From the NCBI GenBank assembly GCA_900555635.1, contig USLU01000005.1:1-64000 (forward strand): a stretch of 64,000 bases of DNA, given 5' to 3'. Of this stretch, positions 8,166 to 16,430 are shown in pieces. The position numbers and the translations under genes were made by a program. Source of the stretch: an uncultured Bacteroides sp. (lineage in GTDB: Bacteria > Bacteroidota > Bacteroidia > Bacteroidales > Bacteroidaceae). Each line of letters begins with the position of its first letter. Position 1 is the stretch's first letter. A model generated the notes under the pieces. It ran no database searches. It had not been told where the DNA came from and saw only the letters and a program-made list of their open reading frames with translations.

Positions 8166-9908
8166 ATGGAATTTATCCCCGATACCCAAAATAAAGAGTT
8201 TCAAGATGCCTTGAACCTTATTAAATATACCCGTCAATCAGTTTTCCTGACGGGCAAGGCAGGTACGGGTAAATCTACCTTCTTACGGTATATTTGTGAG
8301 AATATCAAGAAGAAACATGTAGTACTCGCCCCCACCGGCATAGCCGCTATCAATGCAGGAGGCAGTACCATGCATAGTTTCTTTAAACTCCCGTTCTACC
8401 CTCTGCTGCCCGATGATCCGAACCTCAGCTTACAACGGGGACGCATTCACGAATTCTTCAAATATACCAAGCCGCATCGTAAGTTACTTGAAGAACTGGA
8501 ACTGGTCATTATCGACGAGATTTCGATGGTACGTGCCGATATTATCGACGCTGTAGACCGTATTCTTCGCGTCTACTCCAGAAACTTGCGCGAACCTTTC
8601 GGTGGAAAACAAATCCTGTTGGTGGGTGATGTCTTTCAGTTAGAGCCTGTTGTCAAAGGAGATGAACGAGAAATACTGAATCGCTTCTATCCTACCCCAT
8701 ACTTTTTCTCTGCAAGAGTTTTCAATCAGATAGACCTTGTTTCCATCGAACTGCAGAAAGTTTACCGGCAAACAGACTCCAAATTCATCAATGTATTGGA
8801 CCACATACGTAACAATACTATCGGTGCTACAGATTTACAGCTTCTAAACACACGCTACGGCACTGAAATAGAGCAATCAGAAGCCGACATGTACATCACG
8901 CTTGCCACTCGGCGGGACAACGTTGATTATATCAACGACAAGAAATTAGCAGAACTTCCCGGTGATCCCATCACTTTCTACGGTGAAATCACGGGTGACT
9001 TTCCTGAAAGCAGCCTACCAACCTCCCAAGAACTTGTATTGAAGCCGGGCGCTCAAATCATCTTTATCAAAAATGATTTCGACCGTCGTTGGGTAAATGG
9101 TACGATAGGCGTTATCAGTGGCTTCGATCCTTTGGAAGAGACTCTTTATGTCATCACCGATGATGGAAAAGAGTGCGATGTAAAACGGGAGTCATGGCGC
9201 AATATCCGCTACAAGTATAACGAAGAAAAGAAACAGATTGAAGAAGAAGAACTCGGCACTTTCACCCAATACCCTATCCGACTGGCATGGGCAATCACTG
9301 TCCACAAAAGCCAGGGACTTACTTTCAGCCGGGTAGTAATTGACTTTACAGGAGGTGTATTTGCCGGAGGTCAAACTTACGTAGCCCTTAGCCGTTGTAC
9401 ATCCTTAGAAGGTATCCAGTTAAAGAAACCCATCAGCCGTGCCGATGTTTTTGTACGTCCCGAGATAGTAGGATTTGCCGAACGCTTCAATAACCGGCAA
9501 GCTATTGACCGTGCCCTGAAACAAGCGCAAGCCGATGTACAATATGCAGCAGCTGCCAAAGCTTTTGATAAAGGAGAGTTTGATGTATTCCTCAATGAAT
9601 TTTTCAAAGCTATTCACTCGCGCTACGATATCGAGAAACCCAATGTACAGCGTCTTATTCGTAAAAAGCTGAATGTTATCAACTCTCTTCGTGAAGAAAA
9701 CCAAGCACTGAAACAAGCTGCCATAGAGAAAGAGAAAGCATTGGTGCGCTATGCCCGCGAATATATCCAAATGGGCGATGAATGCTTGGAACATGGCATG
9801 CAAGAAGCCGCCATGAAGAACTATAACAAAGCCGTCACCCTCTGTCCTAAATTCAAAGAAGCTTGGAAAAAAATCAAGAAATTGGAGAAAGAGATGCTTA
9901 AAAGATAA
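8166..9908 (+). CDS. PIF1-like superfamily 1 helicase with C-terminal TPR
   Basis: 580 aa. Walker A TGKAGTGKSTF (about 29-39), APTGIAAINAGGSTMHSFF (motif Ia, classic of PIF1), Walker B LVIIDEISMV (about 112-121), GDVFQLEPV (motif III), LQKVYRQTD (motif IV) and the UvrD-like C-terminal motif WAITVHKSQGLTF with YVALSRCTSLEG (motifs V-VI). After about residue 440 there is a helical extension ending in a TPR-like segment (AMKNYNKAVTLCPKFKEAWKKI). PIF1 proteins unwind 5' to 3' and resolve G-quadruplexes and stalled forks; the role in this genus is not established. Starts 54 bp after the HAD gene. Confidence 0.9.
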   Translation: MEFIPDTQNKEFQDALNLIKYTRQSVFLTGKAGTGKSTFLRYICENIKKKHVVLAPTGIAAINAGGSTMHSFFKLPFYPLLPDDPNLSLQRGRIHEFFKYTKPHRKLLEELELVIIDEISMVRADIIDAVDRILRVYSRNLREPFGGKQILLVGDVFQLEPVVKGDEREILNRFYPTPYFFSARVFNQIDLVSIELQKVYRQTDSKFINVLDHIRNNTIGATDLQLLNTRYGTEIEQSEADMYITLATRRDNVDYINDKKLAELPGDPITFYGEITGDFPESSLPTSQELVLKPGAQIIFIKNDFDRRWVNGTIGVISGFDPLEETLYVITDDGKECDVKRESWRNIRYKYNEEKKQIEEEELGTFTQYPIRLAWAITVHKSQGLTFSRVVIDFTGGVFAGGQTYVALSRCTSLEGIQLKKPISRADVFVRPEIVGFAERFNNRQAIDRALKQAQADVQYAAAAKAFDKGEFDVFLNEFFKAIHSRYDIEKPNVQRLIRKKLNVINSLREENQALKQAAIEKEKALVRYAREYIQMGDECLEHGMQEAAMKNYNKAVTLCPKFKEAWKKIKKLEKEMLKR

Positions 9909-9912
9909 AATA

Positions 9913-9944
9913 CTTGGTAATAAGCCGATTATTATCTATTTTTG
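9913..9944 (+). promoter_or_regulatory. Promoter of the Sua5/YrdC gene
   Basis: CTTG (9913-9916), then 20 bp, then TATTTTTG (9937-9944): good fit to the Bacteroides -33/-7 pattern. It overlaps an in-frame upstream ATG at 9942, which argues that translation starts at 9978. Confidence 0.6.
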
Positions 9945-9977
9945 CGTTGTACTAACAATTTAAAAACCTATTCCGCC

Positions 9978-10592
9978 ATGCTTCTGAAACTTTATGAAAA
10001 AAACAATAATCCTGCCGACTTGCAGCAGATAATAGACATATTAAATGACGGGGGTATCATAATTTACCCCACAGATACTATGTATGCCATTGGTTGCCAT
10101 GGCTTGAAAGAACGTGCCATTGAGCGGATTTGCCAACTCAAAGACATCGACCCGAAGAAGAATAATCTTTCCATCATCTGTTATGACTTAAGTAGCATCA
10201 GTGAGTATGCCAAAGTAGACAATAATACGTTCAAACTGATGAAACGCAACTTACCCGGCGCATTCACTTTTATTTTAAATGGTACCACACGGTTACCTAA
10301 AATATTCCGCAACCGTAAAGAAGTTGGTATACGTATGCCGGATAACCCCATTATCCAAGAGATAGCTCGTTTACTGGATGCTCCAATCATGACCACCACC
10401 CTTCCCCTTGATGAGGGGGAAGACATTGAATACATCACCGATCCGGAACTTATTGATGAGAAATTCGGCAATATCGTGGATCTGGTAATCGATGGAGGTA
10501 TCGGCGGAACGGAAGGTTCCACCATCGTTAGTTGTACAAATAATGAGATAGAAATTGTGCGCCAAGGTAAAGGTTGGCTCGATGAAGGATAA
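9978..10592 (+). CDS. Sua5/YciO/YrdC/YwlC-family L-threonylcarbamoyladenylate synthase-like protein
   Basis: 204 aa, the length of stand-alone YrdC/YciO proteins. The fold signature is clear: GGIIIYPTDTMYAIGCHG near the start, the KDIDPKKNNLSIIC segment, PGAFTFIL, VGIRMPDNP and the late GGIGGTEGSTIVS. YrdC-type members make threonylcarbamoyl-AMP from threonine, bicarbonate and ATP for the t6A37 modification of tRNA; YciO-type members are less certain. The KNNLSIIC segment, where YrdC usually has KRP, points toward the YciO side. Cytoplasmic. Confidence 0.85.
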   Translation: MLLKLYEKNNNPADLQQIIDILNDGGIIIYPTDTMYAIGCHGLKERAIERICQLKDIDPKKNNLSIICYDLSSISEYAKVDNNTFKLMKRNLPGAFTFILNGTTRLPKIFRNRKEVGIRMPDNPIIQEIARLLDAPIMTTTLPLDEGEDIEYITDPELIDEKFGNIVDLVIDGGIGGTEGSTIVSCTNNEIEIVRQGKGWLDEG

Positions 10593-10667
10593 AATTCAAT
10601 CTACATAACAGTTTTATAAAACTTTCCTGGTTCCATAGTGTTTCTTTTATACCTAAAAAGGAACATT

Positions 10668-11687
10668 ATGAGCACAAAGGAACAATATTGGAAAATTTCA
10701 TTAATTGTATTCATCATCGGATTAGGCATTATCCTTTTCCGGCAAATCACCCCTTTCCTCGGTGGATTACTAGGAGCGCTGACTATCTACATATTGGTAA
10801 GGAAACAAATGATCTATCTCTCTGAGAAGCGAAAAATGAAACGTAATTTCGCTGCTATTCTCATTACCGCAGAAGCTATTCTCTGTTTCTTGCTTCCCTT
10901 GGCATTAGTAGTGTGGCTGTTAGTTATCAATTTACAGAATATCAACCTTGATCCTCAAACTATCATTGCTCCTTTTGAAGAAGCCGCCAGCATCATTAAA
11001 GCTAAAACCGGTTACAATATTTTAGGAGGTGAAGTGATATCATACGTTATTTCAGCTCTACCACGTATCGGACAAATGCTGATGGGAGGCATCAGCAGCT
11101 TTGCAGTCAATATGTTCGTATTAGTGTTTGTCTTGTACTTCATGCTGATAGGCGGTAAGAAGATGGAACAATATATCAATGATATCCTTCCCTTCAATGA
11201 AACCAACACCCAACATGTGATACACGAAATCACAATGATAATCCGTTCCAATGCCATCGGTATTCCATTGCTAGCCATCATCCAAGGCGGAGTAGCCATG
11301 ATAGGTTACTGGATATTCGGCGCGCCCAATATATTACTTTCGGGACTTCTCACCTGTTTTGCAAGTGTCATTCCGATGGTGGGAACAGCACTAGTCTGGG
11401 TTCCCATAGCTGTTTATATGGCATTAATAGGCAACTGGCTCCAAGCTGCCGGGCTGGCCGCCTTCGGTGCAATCATCATATCCCAACTCGATAACCTGAT
11501 ACGTTTCATGATTCAAAAGAAGATGGCGAATATTCATCCGCTCATCACCATCTTCGGCGTAGTCATCGGATTGTCCATCTTCGGTTTTATGGGCATCATC
11601 TTCGGCCCACTATTACTTTCTCTCTTCTTCCTTTTTGTGGATATGTTCAAAAGGGGGTATTTGGATGGAGGGCAGACAAGTGCATAA
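10668..11687 (+). CDS. AI-2E family transporter (PerM/YdiK type)
   Basis: 339 aa polytopic membrane protein with two N-terminal segments, a soluble stretch (about 80-140), then five to six more segments. The family core is visible as VIPMVGTALVWVPIA, QLDNLIRFMIQKKMANIHPLITIFGVVIGLSIFGFMGIIFGPLL in pieces. Members export AI-2 or act as Na+/H+ antiporters; the actual substrate of Bacteroides members is unknown. The ATG at 10668 is preceded by AAAAAGGAAC, a reasonable ribosome site; an upstream ATG at 10638 would add 10 residues. Ends 29 bp from the convergent propeller pseudogene. Confidence 0.88.
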   Translation: MSTKEQYWKISLIVFIIGLGIILFRQITPFLGGLLGALTIYILVRKQMIYLSEKRKMKRNFAAILITAEAILCFLLPLALVVWLLVINLQNINLDPQTIIAPFEEAASIIKAKTGYNILGGEVISYVISALPRIGQMLMGGISSFAVNMFVLVFVLYFMLIGGKKMEQYINDILPFNETNTQHVIHEITMIIRSNAIGIPLLAIIQGGVAMIGYWIFGAPNILLSGLLTCFASVIPMVGTALVWVPIAVYMALIGNWLQAAGLAAFGAIIISQLDNLIRFMIQKKMANIHPLITIFGVVIGLSIFGFMGIIFGPLLLSLFFLFVDMFKRGYLDGGQTSA

Positions 11688-11716
11688 AATAATATCAACA
11701 TATATACTTCCACTAT

Positions 11717-12638
11717 TCATTTCCATTTCCCCAATAAGATATATGTATTATCATTTTCTGAAATAGAATTAGTCAACTCCATCAATTTCGATATGTTTTC
11801 GGATGTCATACGTTCTTTATGAGAAAGTTGCTCTCCGATCATTGCCTTTAACTTTCTTGGTTCTATGCAATAGATAAAATAGTCAAAACGACTGCAGTTA
11901 ATGCCTTCTACTTCTAAAGGGATACCACCCAATTGATCTATTATTATCTTATATTTTCCACCTTTAAGAGTGGACTTATTTATTATAACATGTTTATCCA
12001 CAATCCATGTATACGGACTACTATTAATTATATCCACCATATAATAATTCGAAAACTCATAATAAATATGGCGCAGAACATTATCATTCGGAAACTTTGC
12101 AGTAAATCTCGGAATACATTTATTTGCCATTGCATCATAGTAGTATAATGTATCAGCCCTTGGCACGCAAGCATACAAATGCATGTCTTTTGATGTCCAA
12201 GGTAAAATATAGCACTGTGATTTCCTTCGTCTATTTGTGAATCATAAGCAAATGGGTATTTATCAAAGTCTTGTCTCTGACTTTCGAAATCCGTCAAATA
12301 CTTGCCATCCCTTGTAAATAATTATAAGCAGAATAAGAATTAATTCCTATATAATTGTCCGTAATGTCAACTACCACAGGCTTTATCATGGCAGTATCTA
12401 TGTTCTCCAAACGGATAATCTCTAAACTATCAATCAATTTACTTAAAGGAATAATCATAGATTCCTTTACAGAAGCAAGATCACACGTAATGACTGTGTC
12501 ACCCGAATCGGTAACTGTTTTAGTAGCAATCACGCTACATTCATCCAGCAGTCCTGCAGATTCTTTATTTTGCTTATTGCAAGATAAACAAAACAGTACA
12601 GTTAAAGAAACAAGACATATATAAACTTTATAATACAT
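11717..12638 (-). pseudogene. Decayed 6-bladed beta-propeller lipoprotein gene
   Basis: Three reading-frame pieces align in order with the intact gene at 13957-15141. Piece 1 (from ATG 12638) has a lipoprotein signal and matches residues 1-105 (SVIATKTVTDSGDTVITCDL against NIIATRTVIDGDTLVTCDL). A frameshift near 12325 moves to LFTRDGKYLTDF...YDSQIDEG. A second near 12205 moves to LPWTSKD, after which residues about 153-239 of the relative are missing (about 260 bp, equal to the length difference). The rest (12184-11717) matches the C-terminal third, for example IIIDQLGGIP and ENDNTYILLGKWK. No full-length product can be made. It was presumably a tandem duplicate of its neighbours. Confidence 0.85.
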
Positions 12639-12690
12639 AACACAGATATTAAAAAGTGATTTATAAATAGTAATATGTATCCTACTAATA

Positions 12691-13881
12691 TTATTTCTGT
12701 AAATAAACAATCATTAATACCGGATTACTATCTTCTGCTATTTCTTTAAGACGTTTGTCCTGTAACATATCAGGGTTATCCTCTGCCATTTTCAATATAT
12801 CAGTAGCATTCCACAATTGTATAAGGACATTATTATTCGGACCAATTGTGGGATAGAAAGGAAGAACTCCCCCCATATCATTTTCCACCTTTCCGTCTTT
12901 CACAGAAAAGCAATCGCCCGTAGAGCGGTCATACATAACCAATTTACGTGTAATTTGAGCATAATCGAATAATTGCCACGAAGTATAAGGAACAGTAATC
13001 CAACGACTACCTTCAAATAAGATAGGACGCCAATAAGGAGCTGACTGCTGCTCAAAAAGAATTTGATCGCCCTCTAAACATTCAAAACGTTTCTCTAGAG
13101 GCAAGGCATATTTACCCATCTGCAACACACAATAAGGCACGAGGCTATCAGGAGTAACAGTAAACACAGTATCATTATAAACATCTTTAAAGCGGGTATT
13201 TCCTTCATAATTATAAAAATAGCGATCATGTGGGGAGAATATATAGTAGTTTAGTCCCGAAGCAATAGTAAACAAATCAGTTCGCTGAAAGCGGTTCAAC
13301 GTATCACCGGATAAATCAGTTAATACCACCCTATCCCGCTTCTGTCCAGTATTATTATAGATAAAAGACGCAATACAGCTATCCCCAACAAAAGCAAACT
13401 GCCAGCCCAAAGGAATTCTACACTCATGGAGAAAATCCCCATCTTGTGTAAATACCAAAGCTTTCCCATGTGAGAAAATATAGAAACGATCTAACTTTTC
13501 ATTCACCCCAATATAGCGAATGCCTGAATATTCACCGGGACCTTGTCCTCGTTTAGAAATACATTTAATGAATTTACCATCATCCGAGAACAAGAAAATG
13601 CCATTATTACACGGAATATAAATTCGATGACCACTCATTAATATATTGCCTTCTATTATCTTCGACAATAGACACTCATTATCCGTTTGCAACAAAATCA
13701 GTTTTACGCTATCAGCGATTTCACTCAACTTCAAAGAACGTTCCGTATTCACCGCTTCTTCAAACGGAATGTGCAAAATCCCTCCATCATCTTTTGATAA
13801 ACCACCCGTTTTATCTCTGCAACCCCAAAAAGAAGTGGCAAGTAGCATCAAACCTAAAAAAGATTTTCTTAATAATCTCAT
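12691..13881 (-). CDS. 6-bladed beta-propeller lipoprotein
   Basis: 396 aa. Lipoprotein signal with Cys21 (LLATSFWGC), then propeller blades; the sentence-like motif KCISKRGQGPGEYSGIRYI is diagnostic of this Bacteroidetes family, where GQGPGEY recurs. The final SNPVLMIVYLQK resembles the NPVLVIAKLK-type end of the family. Members are envelope proteins often found beside SusCD-like or NVEALA loci; their ligand is unknown. Second in a cluster of four related genes (11717-16379). Preceded by its own TATATTTG promoter element, so it may be transcribed separately from the two genes upstream. Confidence 0.85.
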   Translation of the reverse strand: MRLLRKSFLGLMLLATSFWGCRDKTGGLSKDDGGILHIPFEEAVNTERSLKLSEIADSVKLILLQTDNECLLSKIIEGNILMSGHRIYIPCNNGIFLFSDDGKFIKCISKRGQGPGEYSGIRYIGVNEKLDRFYIFSHGKALVFTQDGDFLHECRIPLGWQFAFVGDSCIASFIYNNTGQKRDRVVLTDLSGDTLNRFQRTDLFTIASGLNYYIFSPHDRYFYNYEGNTRFKDVYNDTVFTVTPDSLVPYCVLQMGKYALPLEKRFECLEGDQILFEQQSAPYWRPILFEGSRWITVPYTSWQLFDYAQITRKLVMYDRSTGDCFSVKDGKVENDMGGVLPFYPTIGPNNNVLIQLWNATDILKMAEDNPDMLQDKRLKEIAEDSNPVLMIVYLQK

Positions 13882-13906
13882 AGTATATTTATTCTATAGT
13901 GATAGA

Positions 13907-13914
13907 CAAATATA
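13907..13914 (-). promoter_or_regulatory. Candidate -7 element for the propeller gene at 12691-13881
   Basis: Minus strand TATATTTG, 26 bp upstream of the ATG, with a TTCG about 18 bp further that could serve as a poor -33 element. Confidence 0.45.
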
Positions 13915-13956
13915 CTAATAATATGACTATTACGAAATATTCATAGATATTTTTTC

Positions 13957-15141
13957 TCATTCTTTAGTCTTCCATTTAGCCATGATTATATAATTATTAT
14001 TATCTTCTGAGATTGTCTTTTTTAAATTCATCAATAAAGCCTTATCATTTGAGGATAAATTTTCAGGAGTAGACAATCGCTTTCCTATTCGTTCTAATAA
14101 TATTCCAGGGTCAATATTGAGTATACATCCATATTCATTATAGAAACTTTTGTCAAATGAGATTCCCCCTAACTGATCAGCGACCAGTTGATAATATCCC
14201 CCTCTTAAAGTCTGTTTATCTATTATTATTCTTTCATTTACAGTTCCTGTAAAATCAGGATCAGTGCTTGGTCCTATTATATCTACACTGTAAAAGTGTG
14301 GAGTTTCAAGAAAATAGTGTGTCGGCATCTCTTTATTGAAAGTAGTAGTAAACACAGGAAGTAATTGGTTCTTATCTCCACTGTAATGATATAAAGAATC
14401 AGTAGCAGGAGTATAATGTAGTAAAGAGAAACTCATCAAATTCCCATATCGAATATTTATTACTTCATTGCTATAGTCAGGCAACAATTGTAATTGAGGA
14501 ACCATTTTCTCTGATATAATATTACTGTCAAAATCCTGTAACCAGGCAATCGGAGTATCTAAGAATGGGAGATTAAGAACAGATAGTTGTTTTTGATCAG
14601 TATCAACCTTAAAACAGCCCTTGTGGACTAAGCGTGGCAATGGAATATCTTGTATAAAGTTTCCATCCAAATCGTAAACCAAAACTTTTTTAGTTGTCCA
14701 TGGAAATAGATAAATTCGATTGTTTTCTTCATCTATTTGATTATCATATAATAATTGATATTCTCCAGGCCCTTGTCCTATAGCACCTATAGTATGCAGA
14801 AATTTACCTTTTCGAGTAAACAACTTATATAAACGATTATTAAAATCATATATGCCAAGAAAGTTCTTTGTTACCGTTATGTTTGCTCTGCCTACTAATG
14901 CATCTTCACTATTATCTAACTTTATAATTTCCAAACTATCGGTATATAAACTTAAAGGCAAAAAGATAGATTGCTTGACTTTCGAGAGATCACAAGTAAC
15001 CAAAGTATCCCCATCAATTACAGTTCTTGTAGCTATAATATTACATTTCTCAAACAAATCTTTAGGATTACTATCTTTACTTTTTCCACACGATGAAACA
15101 AGCACTAATAGAAGACTGATTATAAAAGGATAATTTTTCAT
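13957..15141 (-). CDS. 6-bladed beta-propeller lipoprotein
   Basis: 394 aa with lipobox LVSSC (Cys18). The family signature GAIGQGPGEYQLLYDNQIDEEN sits at about 119-140 (given in part as GQGPGEY), and the C terminus NNNYIIMAKWK is the typical end. It is the intact close paralogue of the pseudogene at 11717-12638. The gene lies 38 bp after the propeller gene at 15180-16379, so these two are probably one transcript. Envelope-located, inner or outer membrane anchored by lipid. Ligand unknown. Confidence 0.85.
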   Translation of the reverse strand: MKNYPFIISLLLVLVSSCGKSKDSNPKDLFEKCNIIATRTVIDGDTLVTCDLSKVKQSIFLPLSLYTDSLEIIKLDNSEDALVGRANITVTKNFLGIYDFNNRLYKLFTRKGKFLHTIGAIGQGPGEYQLLYDNQIDEENNRIYLFPWTTKKVLVYDLDGNFIQDIPLPRLVHKGCFKVDTDQKQLSVLNLPFLDTPIAWLQDFDSNIISEKMVPQLQLLPDYSNEVINIRYGNLMSFSLLHYTPATDSLYHYSGDKNQLLPVFTTTFNKEMPTHYFLETPHFYSVDIIGPSTDPDFTGTVNERIIIDKQTLRGGYYQLVADQLGGISFDKSFYNEYGCILNIDPGILLERIGKRLSTPENLSSNDKALLMNLKKTISEDNNNYIIMAKWKTKE

Positions 15142-15179
15142 AGGTTAGCATTTCAAATTAAACATCAAATCACTTGTCA

Positions 15180-16379
15180 CTATTTCTTCAATTTAGCAAC
15201 CACCACTATTGGGTTATCATCTTCCGTAAGATTGTCCAACCCTTTTACATATCCTTTTTCTTTAAAAAGAAGCCATTCCGGCGCAGTAACGACCTGAACC
15301 AATTCTTCTCCAAAGCGACGTCCCCAAAAAGGTATTTCCATGTTTGATAATTTCACCCCTACAAGCCCTAACAAACTATTCAGCTGGATTAACTGGTAAA
15401 TATCATCAGTAGGCATTGCACATTTTTCGATACATGATTCACCCGTCAAACGATTTACGGCAACTACATAAAATTCATTATTCAACATGAAACGATAATA
15501 AAAGAAAGATAGAGTTTCAAACATATCCCATCCCCATATATCATTCGGTTCTGCCCCATCCGAGTTCCTCACTTCCAATCCGCGCACAATCTCTCGGAAA
15601 GAATTTTTCAATTTCAAGACATACGCCGGAGCAATACTATTCTCAGTTAACCTAAAAACCGTATCATTACTGATCGTCTTAAACAAGACATTGTTCTGAT
15701 TCCAGGCAACAGCAACATTTGTAAAACCAGACACTTCGGCAGAAACATTCTCCAAAGAGAAAAAGTCATTCTTTATAGCAATTGTATCTTCCTTTCCCGA
15801 AAACACCCCTATACCAAATATACCAGGTATATGAAATGGAACATTCAAATATGAAACAGCAGCATATCTGTCAGGAGCTATTTTATATTCGTATGAAATC
15901 ATATTAGACCGGTTCTTTATTCCAACAAACTCACCAGATAAAGAATACTCCCAAGTTTTATCCATATTAGCTATATAAAAACGATCTGCAACAGCATCTG
16001 CATAAATATTCTGAGGGAAGCCATTATATTCGCCGGGCCCTTCACCAAATGTTACCACATTTTTCATAAAACGCCCTTTCCTATCAAATTGCATAATCCT
16101 ATTCTCCTTCATTGGCAAAATATAGATAAAGCTATCAGTAACGGTAAAGTCAAGAATGCCAGCAATTAAGGAAGATCCATCTTTAGTAATTTCCAAAGGG
16201 ACATAGTCAACAGAATCTATTTCATCAGCTAAAAATCTTTTATTCACGGCACCGTTATCCACTAAATCCCGCACATCAATAGCTAAAATATCTCCTTGAC
16301 TATTCTTCTTTTCCGAACAGGAACAATACACCACCATAGAAATCAGCAGTATAACCAAATACACATAATTATTCTTCAT
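15180..16379 (-). CDS. 6-bladed beta-propeller lipoprotein
   Basis: 399 aa. Lipobox VVYCSC, then DVRDLVDNGAVNKRFLADEIDSVDYVPLE-type opening (shown in part), the GEGPGEYNGFPQNI signature at about 115-128 and the ending DNPIVVVAKLKK, which is the consensus end of this family. First gene of the probable two-gene propeller transcript. Begins 51 bp downstream of the VirE-like gene's stop on the same strand, so read-through from that gene is possible. Confidence 0.85.
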   Translation of the reverse strand: MKNNYVYLVILLISMVVYCSCSEKKNSQGDILAIDVRDLVDNGAVNKRFLADEIDSVDYVPLEITKDGSSLIAGILDFTVTDSFIYILPMKENRIMQFDRKGRFMKNVVTFGEGPGEYNGFPQNIYADAVADRFYIANMDKTWEYSLSGEFVGIKNRSNMISYEYKIAPDRYAAVSYLNVPFHIPGIFGIGVFSGKEDTIAIKNDFFSLENVSAEVSGFTNVAVAWNQNNVLFKTISNDTVFRLTENSIAPAYVLKLKNSFREIVRGLEVRNSDGAEPNDIWGWDMFETLSFFYYRFMLNNEFYVVAVNRLTGESCIEKCAMPTDDIYQLIQLNSLLGLVGVKLSNMEIPFWGRRFGEELVQVVTAPEWLLFKEKGYVKGLDNLTEDDNPIVVVAKLKK

Positions 16380-16430
16380 ACAGTTAACTTATATTTATTC
16401 ATTAAAAAAGACTTTATAAGTACAGTTTAT

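Noticed and set aside
12028..12710. Two separate small genes in the propeller cluster
   Set aside because: Both frames align to successive parts of one propeller gene, so they are pieces of the pseudogene.
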